Part shown: piece after piece, positions 9,601 through 18,494 of the stretch
How the letters are laid out: every line of letters starts with the position of its first letter
Position numbering within the stretch: the stretch's first letter is position 1
Assembly: GCF_052088025.1 (NCBI RefSeq)
Contig: NZ_JBQCYD010000023.1
Location: forward strand, 1-36,357
Reading direction: 5' to 3'
Source of the DNA: Anaeromonas sp052088025
Lineage (GTDB): Bacteria; Bacillota; Clostridia; Tissierellales; SIT17
DNA length: 36,357 nt
The notes under the pieces: model-generated
What the model was told of the DNA's origin: nothing
Databases searched by the model: none
The model's input: the letters and a program-made list of their open reading frames with translations, nothing else
Made by a program: the position numbers and the translations under genes

Positions 9601-12600
9601 ATTTTTTTGGTGTTCTCTTAATTCTATCTCTGGATTCATTCCAGGAAATTTTAAATGACTGCCATCATATTCCCTAAGTCTGATAGAGTTAAATTTTTCA
9701 TTATATATCTTTGTAAGTCTGTTTCTTCGCTCTGGTTCTTGCCATATCCAATCAGAAAAAGCTTGTTTTAACATCTCCTGCTTTTGTTGTGCTAGCATAG
9801 TTTCTTTTTTATTTAATACTCTGGTTTCTTTTCCGTCAGCTTGTGTTATCTTGTCAAATACTCTAACATCTTTTAGATTTAATGTATCTTCTAAAATCTT
9901 ATAAGCATTTAATCTGTTTGTACCATAAGTCGTGCTAACTTTTACATTGCTGTTATCTACACTCTTTCCTTCTATATTCCAATTGGCTGTATATTCTGAG
10001 TACCTTACATTTATATCCCACTTACAATAACCAGGAGTTTCTAAAATTTCAAACATAAATTTCTCAATATCTTTTACAGGAATCCAAGTTGCTCCTAGTC
10101 TAACTGTAATATCACTTGCATCTATTTCTTTTGGTAAAACTTGTTCTAGTGAATTCATATTTATAGTTAAAGAGTCAATTTCTTTATTTAATCCATCAAT
10201 CTTATCTCCCATTTCCTTATCTTTTATATCTACTAAACTCAATGTATTACTTATTTCTTCTTTTCTTTCTATTGCATTTTTTAATTTCTCTCTAATATTT
10301 CCACTTAAATATTCATCTGAAGAGAGATATTCTTTTGTGGTCGGATCTTGAAATATAACTCCCTCTAAAGCAACTACAATATCTTCTCTTTCCATATTAG
10401 TTAAGTTAGACATGTAATCTAAGTCTACTTTTCCTTTTTCTGATATAGATAAAGATAAGGCTTCTGAAGGTGTATCTACATTTTCAGCCACTATACTTTT
10501 TCTAATAGTTCTCTTAGAGAATATATCTGCTTTCCTTTTAAACTTAAAATTAGAATCTAGAATTTCTAGTGAGGAAAGTAAAGCATATGAAGAGTCTTCA
10601 TCAAATATCTTATCATTTTTCTTATCAGTCAATCTTCCATATTTGGATACAAAATCATCATATATTTTGTTTAATTTTATTTGTATATCTCCTATAGTTT
10701 TATTATCAAAATCTTCAATTTGAGCATCTAGAAGCTCTCTTGTAGTATCTCTTATATGGATCATTGATTTTAATCTTTCTTTATTATCTTCATTTAAATC
10801 TTGTTTAATCATTATAGAGTTTTCTCTAAAATAAATCTCCTCTTCAACTATAGTAAAAGTAAAATTCTTAATATTAGGATCTGCTGGTATTATATTTTCT
10901 TCTACTGTTTCATCTTCTATATCTATATCCCATGTTGGTATGTCTCCTTCTAAATTTTGTATTGCATCATTTAATAAATTTTCTAAAGGTATATCTTCAT
11001 ATTGTTTACAAGTAGAGTCCAATCCATATTGAGTAGTTTCCATTTCCATATTTCCAAGTATCATTTCTGGATTGTCTATAAAATATTGATTTATTCTGAT
11101 ACCATTTTTATCTTTCCCTAAATTTAACCAATCTGGTTCAAGTTCTAACATCCCATCTCTCTTTTGCAAGAATATGATATCAGAAGTTACATTTGTTCCT
11201 GCATTAGCTTTAAAAGCTGTATTTGGTAATCTAATAGCTCCTATTAATTCAGCTCTTTCTGATATATACTTTCTTATACTATTATTTTCTTTATCCATAG
11301 TTCCCTTTGATGTAATAAAGGCAACAATACCTCCTGGCCTTACCTTGTCTAGTGTTTTGGCAAAGAAATAATCATGAATCAAAAAATTATTTTTATCATA
11401 TTTTTTATCTAGAACTTTATATTGTCCAAATGGTACATTTCCTATTGCTACATCAAAAATGTTATCTGGAAAATCTGTTTCTTCAAAACTCTTAATATCA
11501 ATCTGAGCATTCTGGTATAGTTGTTTTGCTATTCTTCCTGATAAATCATCTAATTCAACTCCATATAGCCTGCTTTCTTTCATGCTTTCAGGCAATAATC
11601 CCATAAAATTCCCTACTCCGCAGCTTGGCTCAAGTATATTACCATTTTCAAAACCCATATTTGCTAATGCTTGATACATTGATTTTACAATTATAGGTGA
11701 AGTATAGTGAGCATTTAATGTAGATTCTCTGGCACTTATATATTCTTCATCAGTTAATAGGTTTTTAAGTTCCAAGTACTCCCTAGCCCAACTACTATTA
11801 TTAATATCAAAAGCTTCAGGTAAGCCTCCCCATCCAACATATTTTGATAATATTTCTTGCTCTTCTTTTGTAGCAAATCTATCTTCTTTTTCAAGTAACT
11901 TTAAAGTTCTAATAACATCTATATTCCAGTTAAATTTCTCTTTAGGACCTGCTACTCCAAGTTCATCATTGCTTATAGAAAAATCTATCTTTTCTGCTTC
12001 CTTAGAACTGTCAATCACTAAATCTTTCTCTAAATATTTTATACAATCCTCTCTATTATCAAATTCCTCAACTTCACTTTCATCCTTTGAATAATTAAGT
12101 CCTACCCATTTATTATCTGAATAAGTTATATATAGATTTGATGAGATCTCTAATTCTTTATCAAGTCTTCCATTAATTAGTTTTGATGCTTGTAGTGGTG
12201 TTAATCTTTTAATATCTGCTGGAATATTTTTATCCCAATCTAGTCTATCTTGCTCTATATCTTCAATGTCAGTACTATCTCCAATAACTTCCGAATCATT
12301 CTCTTTTTTTTGCAATAAAAAAGCAGTAGACTCTTTATCTACCGCATTTTTTATTATATTCTCTTGTTCTTTTTCTGTTGGAAATAGATTAGAATCATTT
12401 CCTTCAAATTTTAACTGAATATTATCTGTTTTCTGATTGTCTCTTCTATGGTTTCTTTTATATTGTTCATCATCCCTATCCACTTCATTTGATCTGTTGC
12501 TTTCATTTCCTCTGTTATTCCTAGAGATTTTTGTAGTTTGGGTGTCTCCATCTCTATTAGCCTTATTGATTCTTTCTGGATCATCTGCAAATGATTCTCC

Positions 12601-13734
12601 AGTTTCCCTTCTATCTTCAGACTGCTGTAATATGCTTGTCTGTTCTCCCTTAAGTACTTCTCTCTCATCCTGCCATATTTCCCTATCTTTGTTTCTTTCA
12701 CTTCTAAGTTCGGTATCAGTACTTCCCCCTCTAGGATATAATTCCCTCCCATTTTTTCGTAAGTTGTCTTCTTCATTATTGGTGTGTAAGTCTCGTCTTC
12801 CTTCAAATAATCTACCCCTGCTAAATTGACCTTCTCTTTCATCTCCATTCCCTCCTCCTATATCACTATCTGTAGCACTTCTATTTTCATTTTTAAGCCT
12901 ACTTTCTTTGTTAGCCATATTATACCTTGACTCAGTAGTATTTTGCAATACATTATAGACATTATGTTGTCTATAATCTTCTTTTTCTATTCTTTTAATT
13001 TCCTCAGCTAATTCAGCTATTATTTTCTTAGTTATTAAAGAACTATAAGTTCCTATGGAACTAATCAAGTGAGTATTATTAAAATAAATAATATCGCTAA
13101 AATCATCTTTTTCAAAATACTGCTCAGGATCTAAACCCATTCTAACCATAGTACTATATGAAGAAGATTTAGTTAAAATATCTTTTACCATTCTTATAGT
13201 CTCATCCTCTTCCAATCCATCAATCATGGAACCTTCTTTACTGTCTTCAATTTCATAAAGAACATCACTTAACAATTCGTCGGATTGTTGCCAAACCAAA
13301 TTAAATACCCTAGTCTCAATACTTTTATCTTCTGTTTTTAAAATTTTATACCTTTCTTCTAATTCCATAAACGCTGCTTCATCTTTATCCTTATTAAATT
13401 TGAATAGTTTTAGTTGTTTTTTTGCATCTAAAGTTTCATGAGTATCTGAGATATCAAATACGTACTTTAATTTTAAACTTCCACTTGAGTAGTCTAATAG
13501 CGGAATTCCTTTTGCACCTCTATTTATCCATCTATGCATCCTCTTATTCCAAAATTCCATAGTAGCACAAGCCTTTGCATCTGGCCTTAGAGCATATATG
13601 AGAACCTGATCTTCAAATGGGTACTTATACATATATGCTGAAGAATGGAGAAACTTCTTCCAGTCATCTTCACTTCTTATTATTTCTTTTGTCTTTTCTT
13701 TAGATAATTGAAATATATTATCTACTTTGTTCAT
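6646..13734 (-). CDS. Giant ArdC-like / adenine methylase / SNF2 helicase fusion protein of the ICE
   Basis: 2362 residues. Residues 1 to about 115 are ArdC/LtrC-like (YPFEDQVLIYALRPDA, then WINRGAKGIPLLD), a single-strand DNA-binding, anti-restriction type domain. Residues about 280-480 are a highly charged linker. Residues about 620-850 are an N6-adenine methylase-like domain: motif I LEPSCGVGNF (about 700) and NVPF in place of NPPY/F (about 767). An SF2/SNF2 helicase follows: Walker A HCVGAGKT (about 1395), DEAH in VDEAHSYK (about 1557), GTPISNS, and motif VI QRMGRIVRQG (about 1889). The C-terminus is coiled-coil and ends with SLLGELKS and a lysine-rich tail. ATG start at 13734, AGGAGG upstream. 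Such proteins are standard in this ICE class and are thought to act on transferred DNA. The NVPF variant leaves methylation uncertain. The leader contains a terminator. Confidence 0.88.
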   Translation of the reverse strand: MNKVDNIFQLSKEKTKEIIRSEDDWKKFLHSSAYMYKYPFEDQVLIYALRPDAKACATMEFWNKRMHRWINRGAKGIPLLDYSSGSLKLKYVFDISDTHETLDAKKQLKLFKFNKDKDEAAFMELEERYKILKTEDKSIETRVFNLVWQQSDELLSDVLYEIEDSKEGSMIDGLEEDETIRMVKDILTKSSSYSTMVRMGLDPEQYFEKDDFSDIIYFNNTHLISSIGTYSSLITKKIIAELAEEIKRIEKEDYRQHNVYNVLQNTTESRYNMANKESRLKNENRSATDSDIGGGNGDEREGQFSRGRLFEGRRDLHTNNEEDNLRKNGRELYPRGGSTDTELRSERNKDREIWQDEREVLKGEQTSILQQSEDRRETGESFADDPERINKANRDGDTQTTKISRNNRGNESNRSNEVDRDDEQYKRNHRRDNQKTDNIQLKFEGNDSNLFPTEKEQENIIKNAVDKESTAFLLQKKENDSEVIGDSTDIEDIEQDRLDWDKNIPADIKRLTPLQASKLINGRLDKELEISSNLYITYSDNKWVGLNYSKDESEVEEFDNREDCIKYLEKDLVIDSSKEAEKIDFSISNDELGVAGPKEKFNWNIDVIRTLKLLEKEDRFATKEEQEILSKYVGWGGLPEAFDINNSSWAREYLELKNLLTDEEYISARESTLNAHYTSPIIVKSMYQALANMGFENGNILEPSCGVGNFMGLLPESMKESRLYGVELDDLSGRIAKQLYQNAQIDIKSFEETDFPDNIFDVAIGNVPFGQYKVLDKKYDKNNFLIHDYFFAKTLDKVRPGGIVAFITSKGTMDKENNSIRKYISERAELIGAIRLPNTAFKANAGTNVTSDIIFLQKRDGMLELEPDWLNLGKDKNGIRINQYFIDNPEMILGNMEMETTQYGLDSTCKQYEDIPLENLLNDAIQNLEGDIPTWDIDIEDETVEENIIPADPNIKNFTFTIVEEEIYFRENSIMIKQDLNEDNKERLKSMIHIRDTTRELLDAQIEDFDNKTIGDIQIKLNKIYDDFVSKYGRLTDKKNDKIFDEDSSYALLSSLEILDSNFKFKRKADIFSKRTIRKSIVAENVDTPSEALSLSISEKGKVDLDYMSNLTNMEREDIVVALEGVIFQDPTTKEYLSSDEYLSGNIREKLKNAIERKEEISNTLSLVDIKDKEMGDKIDGLNKEIDSLTINMNSLEQVLPKEIDASDITVRLGATWIPVKDIEKFMFEILETPGYCKWDINVRYSEYTANWNIEGKSVDNSNVKVSTTYGTNRLNAYKILEDTLNLKDVRVFDKITQADGKETRVLNKKETMLAQQKQEMLKQAFSDWIWQEPERRNRLTKIYNEKFNSIRLREYDGSHLKFPGMNPEIELREHQKNAITHTLYGGNTLLAHCVGAGKTYEMVASAMESKRLGLCNKSLFVVPNHLTEQWGSSFMELYPSANVLVATKKDFTPKKRKKFCGKIATGDYDAVIIGHSQFERIPMSIERQQLDMERQMNEITDGIAELKNNNGDKFSIKQLEKTKKSLKVKLQKINDQSRKDDVVTFEELGVDRLFVDEAHSYKNLYLYTKMRNVAGIGQNEAQKSSDMFMKCRYMDEITGGKGIVFATGTPISNSMRELYTMQRYLQYDTLKSQGLQHFDAWASTFGETVTAIELAPEGTGYRAKTRFAKFYNIPELMNTFKEVADIKTSDVLKLPVPEAEFSTIAVKPSHYQKEMVESLAERAELVRGGSVDPRTDNMLKITNDGRKLALDQRLINDMLPSEDKGKVAICAENVFSIWDSTVDQKSSQLVFCDMSTPKNDGSFNVYDDIKQRLVEKGIPKEEISFIHDAKNEKQKDELFAKVRNGDIRVLIGSTQKMGSGTNAQDKLIALHDLDCPWKPSDLEQRMGRIVRQGNENDKVHIYRYVTENSFDAYLFQLVENKQKFISQIMTSKSPVRSAEDVDEASLSYAEIKALATGNPLIKEKMDLDVQVSKLKMLKANYLSEKYKLEDNILKHYPRKIKDLKNKIEGYKNDIENLNSSTVLGIDGKKKFTPMKIKGNVYMDKEEAGKALLETTKTLKSREAELIGSYRGFKMELSYDSFSNDFKISLKNNLSYSVSLGKDVYGNITRIDNLLDNLSEKHYKTKEKLISIEKQLKSSKKELEKPFSYEKDLRDKERKLKELDLLLNMDNNTEIQTKDVDGPQLDKAKDLIMDFISKEYGEESGDFDFTDLEHIQIAYTQTEDGLHDIKSEVNLKNLSIDRYIDGQIINSEKYQSLNDLIEYELKFLDFSDLVYIEGEELEKFIYTLDLDKDNDGVIDRYDSDERDSKVRTYGELDDREKAKTEPKKRSLLGELKSHKEKLIEKGKDKEYYNMNVSTVREK

Positions 13735-13752
13735 TGTTTTTACCTCCTTTTG

Positions 13753-13792
13753 GACATTAAAAAAAGATAGATTTTTTAAGTCTATCTTTTTT
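13753..13792 (-). terminator. Intrinsic terminator in the leader of the giant helicase gene (possible attenuator)
   Basis: 12-bp perfect stem (13760-13771 with 13781-13792), 9-base loop, then a run of seven T on the minus strand, about 12 bases ahead of the AAGGAGG of the helicase gene. It can end the PLD transcript, but a promoter-like site at 13801-13829 lies upstream of it, so it may act as an attenuator. Confidence 0.75.
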
Positions 13793-13800
13793 AATACTGA

Positions 13801-13829
13801 AGTATATATTTGATATATATTTGATTAAA
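13801..13829 (-). promoter_or_regulatory. Candidate promoter for the giant helicase gene
   Basis: Minus strand TTTAAT (13829-13824), 17-bp spacer, TATACT (13806-13801). The spacer contains a short tandem repeat of TATATATTTGA. Transcription would start just before the terminator hairpin. The AT-rich sequence makes chance matches common. Confidence 0.4.
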
Positions 13830-13850
13830 TTATTTAGTTAACTTTCTGTT

Positions 13851-14975
13851 TCATGTATTATCAATATTTTCGCTTACTTTTCTAAACTCTAGATCCTCGA
13901 ATTCTTCTAATGATTCCTTATATAAAACTAAATAGTCCTGTATAGTCTTAATCATGGAGTCTAATTCCTCTCTTGTTTCTTGGCATAAATCTTGGAATTC
14001 TTCATGAGCTTTATCCATAGCAATTTGAGCATAGCCATCTAAATATTCATCATATGCTTCTGCACTATATTCCTCTTGAAGTATACTATTCGCTCTTTCC
14101 GTAGAATCAAAGCAAACTAATTCAAATAATTTTTCATTACAAGATATATCTTCAAATTGTTTTTCAAGTATTTCTAGATTTTCATAATACTCATTTAATT
14201 CATCTAGAACATTATCATCATCAGTTAATTTATACGCTACATCACAAATTGTGTCAAAGTACTTTGTACATTCATTAATCTCTTTAATTATATTGTCAAT
14301 TGTTATTTGTCTTAACCTATCTTCTGTATCATTATAAAAATATCCTTCACCATCTAAATCATCATAATAAGAGTAAACTTGATTAAACAATTCTTCCTTA
14401 AGTGCAAATAAATTTGATAGATGCATTTTAACTTCCAATAACAAAGGAAGATAATCATATTCAAAATATGGTGTTGATAATTCCTCTATTTCTTTTGTCA
14501 TTTCATTTTTCAAGAATTTAATATAATCTTGATTTCTGCTTATAAATCCAAATTCGATATTATGCCTACTTTCATCAGAATAATTTGCTGAACCTACATA
14601 TGCAACATTATTTGTCATTATAATTTTACCATGATTTTTAAAATTAAAAAACACACTAACTTTTTCTCAAATACTATCTGGTCTCAATTTATTTAAATAA
14701 ATATTTATTTTCTTTTTTGCAGCATTTCTATAAATATCTTTATCATGGTAATAATATGTATCCCAGCGTGAAGGTATATTTGTAAATATACTTATCTTTG
14801 CCCCTTGAGGTGTATTAGCAAGTTTTTTAATTAAAGATGACTGTTTTTGTGAAATATTATAAGTAACAATAATAATTTCTTCAGCATTTTTAAAATCATC
14901 TAAAACCTCCTGATATCCTAATTCATCCTTAGTATATATAAACTTAGCATCTGGAACTATATATTCCTTTTTCAA
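13851..14975 (-). pseudogene. PLD-superfamily nuclease-like protein interrupted by one in-frame TGA
   Basis: Read as one frame this is 374 codons with a single internal stop, TGA at 14669-14667. The first part (102 codons, TTG start at 14975 after GGGGAG) has the beta-strand pattern EEIIIVTYNIS and ends RPDSI. After the TGA the frame continues unchanged through EKVS into the HKD-type motif: His115-Gly-Lys117, with Asn122 at the usual Asp position, then YVGSANYSDES, typical of PLD proteins. The rest (about 150-374) is acidic and helical. A single HKD half suggests a dimeric nuclease. It could be made as two pieces (GTG at 14654 opens the second, without a good SD), by readthrough, or be dead. 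Just downstream of the TIR gene with its own extended -10 promoter. Confidence 0.75.
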
Positions 14976-15025
14976 TTACATCTCCCCTAAAAATATGAAT
15001 TTTTTAACCACATTTTTCCGTTTAA

Positions 15026-15034
15026 ATTATATCA
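15026..15034 (-). promoter_or_regulatory. Extended -10 promoter element for the PLD gene
   Basis: Minus strand TGATATAAT (15034-15026) fits TGnTATAAT and lies about 50 bases ahead of the TTG start. No clear -35 is seen, as is usual for extended -10 promoters. It implies the PLD gene can be expressed separately from the TIR gene. Confidence 0.5.
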
Positions 15035-15082
15035 CCAAAAACTACCAAATTTATAATATTATCTACTTAAATTTTCATCAAA

Positions 15083-16177
15083 TTACTTAACTTTATAGAT
15101 AATTTTTGATTCTAATAGTAAACTTAGTAAATTAAATATTTCTTCACATGTGCTGCTTTCATTAAATATTATTCTTAAAGAAGAGTTAATATTTTCATGT
15201 TCTTGTTTTTGAGATTTATTTTCTACATCATCAATGAAAAAACTTAACTTTTTAAAATTAAATCCCAAATTTTTACTATTGTCTAGAAAGGTCATACTGC
15301 CTATTCTATTAATAATTGACGATAGTTTAAGTTCATCAGTTACTATATCGTAAGATTTATCTAGATTTATTTTTAAATAATGTTTTTCTTTCTTCCCATA
15401 TGCTGAATTTAAAGCTTTTTTAATTATATCAAAATGTTGATCAAGACAATCCGAAGATACTTTAAATTTAATTTCTTTTTGATATTTATCATGTTTTTGT
15501 TTTACTACTTCTACTTTTAAACCATTAAAAATTATTTGGGTATCTAAATCTGCATATTTAGACTTATTGCTAGTCAATTCATTTCTTATAAATTCAAAAC
15601 TTTTGTCTGTATCAATGTTTATCTTTTCTTTTGTTTCGAAAGATGTATAAGGAAAAATTCTCGTTTCAAAATAATCTATTACTTTAAGTAGCTCATTATT
15701 CACAACATCAAAACCCATCAAAGAAAGCAATGTAGAAAATTCTTTATCAGATGCATTCTCCTTAAATGTAGTTTTACATTCATCATTAATAATCTTAATA
15801 ATATTATTAATCCCTTCTTTAGATGATAAGTTGAATCCTTGCAATAAGTTTAGTGGTGGCTTTAAATCACTTATTGTAATTCCTATACCAATTGGTATTA
15901 CTTTAACCTTCTTAGAATAAGCAAAGCCCGATTCAAAGTAAATCCAATTAGACTTTATAGAGCTGGGGGTTATAAAAACAAACATTATAATAGATTCATC
16001 TAACCCTTGCTCAATTTTATGAACCCAATTTGTACCAAATGGTATACTCTGTCCATCACTCGATAAAAAGACATCAAGCATACTACCAGTTTTTTCTTGA
16101 ATCAAATCTTTCAGATAATTAACAACTTTGCTATCTTTTGAAGAATGGCTAAAAAATATAGTGGATTTTTTCAACAT
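15083..16177 (-). CDS. TIR-domain protein, probable NAD-degrading immune effector
   Basis: 364 residues, ATG at 16177 with AAGGAG nine bases upstream. Residues about 5-130 are a TIR domain: IFFSHSSKDSKVV, the loop DVFLSSDGQSIPFGTNW, then SNWIYFESGFAY, where Trp78 and Glu82 match the WxxxE catalytic glutamate position of TIR NADases. Residues about 150-364 are not recognised and may be a sensor or partner-binding domain. Bacterial TIR effectors kill or stall infected cells by destroying NAD+; this role is inferred. The gene sits with the PLD gene between topB and the helicase gene, a slot not needed for conjugation, so the pair looks like a defence or stabilisation cargo. No ThsA-like or SIR2 partner is present. 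Confidence 0.8.
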   Translation of the reverse strand: MLKKSTIFFSHSSKDSKVVNYLKDLIQEKTGSMLDVFLSSDGQSIPFGTNWVHKIEQGLDESIIMFVFITPSSIKSNWIYFESGFAYSKKVKVIPIGIGITISDLKPPLNLLQGFNLSSKEGINNIIKIINDECKTTFKENASDKEFSTLLSLMGFDVVNNELLKVIDYFETRIFPYTSFETKEKINIDTDKSFEFIRNELTSNKSKYADLDTQIIFNGLKVEVVKQKHDKYQKEIKFKVSSDCLDQHFDIIKKALNSAYGKKEKHYLKINLDKSYDIVTDELKLSSIINRIGSMTFLDNSKNLGFNFKKLSFFIDDVENKSQKQEHENINSSLRIIFNESSTCEEIFNLLSLLLESKIIYKVK

Positions 16178-16415
16178 AACACACTCCTTAAATTATTTTA
16201 TTAAATTCATCTATTTATATTAATTGTATATTTTTAAAAAGCTGTAATCTTATTTAATAATTATTTTTATAAATGATATAATTATATCATTTATTGAGTA
16301 AAACACCTCTCATGCTTTATATATTATAAATAGTCTATCATATAAAAGAGACGTTTTAAAATTCAAAAATGTAGTTAAAAGTTTCTCTATGATTTCATTT
16401 AACATATCTATTATA
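16178..16415. promoter_or_regulatory. Intergenic region between topB and the TIR gene, with a 26-bp perfect palindrome
   Basis: 16269-16294 is a perfect palindrome (ATAAATGATATAA and its complement), containing TATAAT on both strands and lying about 90 bp ahead of the TIR start. It may be an operator or divergent promoter core. At about 16333-16392 the minus strand can form an imperfect hairpin followed by CTTTTAT, a possible weak terminator for topB. A 28-codon open frame downstream of topB lacks an SD and is not called. Confidence 0.45.
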
Positions 16416-18473
16416 TCAATCATCAAACCTCAATTTATAGTTAATATATTTCCCAGTATCTTCAAAGTATAAAAAAGCATCATAATATTTTCCTGATTTC
16501 TCTGAATAAAATCTCTTAACTTCTACAATATTTTCATCTAACAATGCCTTTACCATATCTTTTGTCAGTTTCTTTCTCTTATTTACAAAAAATCTATCTT
16601 CTTTAAATAACGAAAATCTACAGTCTCTGTTGGAACAATAATAATTCTTCTTTCCTTCAAATACATCACTTTTGCATCTAGGACATTTTCCTAGACTTTC
16701 TTTGTTATTCTTAAATTTAACTTTACTTTCTTCTGATATCTGAGAATACATTTTCACTAGATTCTTCATCATAGATTCTATTTCTCTAATAAATTTCTTA
16801 TCATCTTCTTTTCCTAGAGATATATTTGTTAAGCTATTTTCCCACTCTGCTGTTAATATTGGTGACTTTAATTCATCAGGAATAATAGTTACAAGACTAA
16901 CCGCCTTATCTGTAGGTAGTAATTGTTTTCCCTTTCTTTCTATATAGCCCACTGATATAAGTTTTTCTATAATCCCTGCTCTGGTAGCAGGTGTTCCTAG
17001 TCCTATTTTTTCTACTTCTAATCCCTTATCTATATCTTCATTACCAGCTCTCTCCATAGCAGATAGTAATGTGTCTTCTGTATAATGCTTTGGAGGCTGT
17101 GTAAACCCTTCTTTCTTTTTAGAATCTAGTATTTTAAATGATTGATTTTTATAAAGCTCTGGAAGTATTATTTCTTTTTCTGTCTTTTTACTTGTTTTAA
17201 TTTTCTTTAGATATTTATTTTCTATTTCTTTAAAGCCTCCTTCCAAGATTACTTTTCCTTTTGATTTAAATTCTATATTATCTACTTTAAGGATTACTTC
17301 TGTATGCTCTTCAACTCTATTCTTTGATAAAGCTTGTAGTAATTTTGATTCTATTAAGTTATATATTGTGCTCTCGCCTTTTGGCAACTCTTCTTTTTTA
17401 AATTTTCTAGATTCCAAAGTTATTATAATGGCATGATGATCATTGACCTTTTTGTCATTAATAACTCTATCAAAATTTATATTATTTATGTCTATGTTTT
17501 CATCTAAGCTCTCTATTAATTCTATCAATCCATCTTTCATTTCCTCAGTTAAATATCTGCTATCTGTTCTTGGATAAGTAATCCATTTCTTTTCATATAA
17601 AGATTGAGAATAGTCTAAAGTTTGTTTAGCACTAAATCCAAATAGCATATTTGCTTCTCTTTGCAAACTTGTTAAATCGAATAACAATGGTGGTTTTATT
17701 TTTTTGGTATTTCTTTTTATATCAACTACTATAACCTGTTTCCCTGTAACATTATTTAATACATCTATGGCTTTATTCTCATCTAAAATTCTATTTGAAG
17801 TTGCTATAAAATCTTCTAGTTGTATATCTATATTAAAGAACTTTTCTTTCTTGAAATTATTAATATCTGACTGCCTTTCTACAATCAGTGATAGTGTAGG
17901 TGTTTGAACTCTTCCAACACTTAAAGTTTGATTATATAATACAGAAAATAACCTTGTTGCATTAATACCTACTATCCAATCTGCCTTTGCTCTTGCTAAT
18001 GCCGATTTATATAAGTTATCGAATTCATTGCCATTCTTTAAGTTGTTAAATCCCTTAGTAATAGCTGATTTTTCCATTGAAGATATCCACAATCTTTTAA
18101 AAGACTTAGTACATCCAGCCTCCCTATAAACAAGTCTAAATATTAGTTCTCCTTCTCTTCCCGAGTCTGTGGCACAAATTATTTCATCTACTTCTTTTTT
18201 ATTCATCAGTTTTTTTAGAATATTAAACTGTTTTTTAGTGTTTTTAAACACTTGAAATTTCCATTTTTCTGGTAAAATTGGTAAATCTTCATATTTCCAC
18301 TTACTATATAAAGTATTATAGCTTTCTGGATTTGCAACTCCTGCTAAATGGCCTATACACCAAGAGATTATATATCCATTCCCTTCTATACATCCATCTT
18401 TTCTTTCTTTACATCCTAATACTTCTGCAATAGACATTGCAACTGATGGTTTTTCTGCTATAACTAATTTCAT
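16416..18473 (-). CDS. topB: DNA topoisomerase III (type IA)
   Basis: 685 residues from ATG at 18473, chosen because ATAGGAGG sits just upstream; an upstream in-frame start at 18503 would run through a hairpin. N-terminal TOPRIM (MKLVIAEKPSVA and ATDSGREGELIFRL near 100), the active-site tyrosine in WITYPRTDSRY (about 298), the LxTPATRAGIIEKL-type segment (about 490), and a C-terminal C4 zinc ribbon (CPRCK ... CSNRDC). All parts needed for strand passage are present. ICE-encoded TopB relaxes or decatenates DNA during transfer or ICE replication. A short hairpin separates it from the upstream DUF4366 gene. Confidence 0.95.
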   Translation of the reverse strand: MKLVIAEKPSVAMSIAEVLGCKERKDGCIEGNGYIISWCIGHLAGVANPESYNTLYSKWKYEDLPILPEKWKFQVFKNTKKQFNILKKLMNKKEVDEIICATDSGREGELIFRLVYREAGCTKSFKRLWISSMEKSAITKGFNNLKNGNEFDNLYKSALARAKADWIVGINATRLFSVLYNQTLSVGRVQTPTLSLIVERQSDINNFKKEKFFNIDIQLEDFIATSNRILDENKAIDVLNNVTGKQVIVVDIKRNTKKIKPPLLFDLTSLQREANMLFGFSAKQTLDYSQSLYEKKWITYPRTDSRYLTEEMKDGLIELIESLDENIDINNINFDRVINDKKVNDHHAIIITLESRKFKKEELPKGESTIYNLIESKLLQALSKNRVEEHTEVILKVDNIEFKSKGKVILEGGFKEIENKYLKKIKTSKKTEKEIILPELYKNQSFKILDSKKKEGFTQPPKHYTEDTLLSAMERAGNEDIDKGLEVEKIGLGTPATRAGIIEKLISVGYIERKGKQLLPTDKAVSLVTIIPDELKSPILTAEWENSLTNISLGKEDDKKFIREIESMMKNLVKMYSQISEESKVKFKNNKESLGKCPRCKSDVFEGKKNYYCSNRDCRFSLFKEDRFFVNKRKKLTKDMVKALLDENIVEVKRFYSEKSGKYYDAFLYFEDTGKYINYKLRFDD

Positions 18474-18494
18474 TTTTATACCTCCTATTAAAAG

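Noticed and set aside
12411..12848. 145-codon open frame nested in the giant helicase gene on the same strand, and a 130-codon frame opposite it
   Set aside because: They lie over the charged low-complexity linker, whose purine-rich sequence lacks stops in several frames. There is no SD or recognisable domain.
6646..16177. DISARM-like system (PLD + methylase + SNF2 helicase)
   Set aside because: The methylase and helicase are fused in a protein typical of Tn1549-class ICEs, and no DrmA/DrmB (DUF1998) proteins are present, so the similarity is only in the domain list.
16330..16415. 28-codon minus-strand frame after topB (begins MLNEIIEKLL)
   Set aside because: No SD, and it overlaps a likely terminator hairpin.
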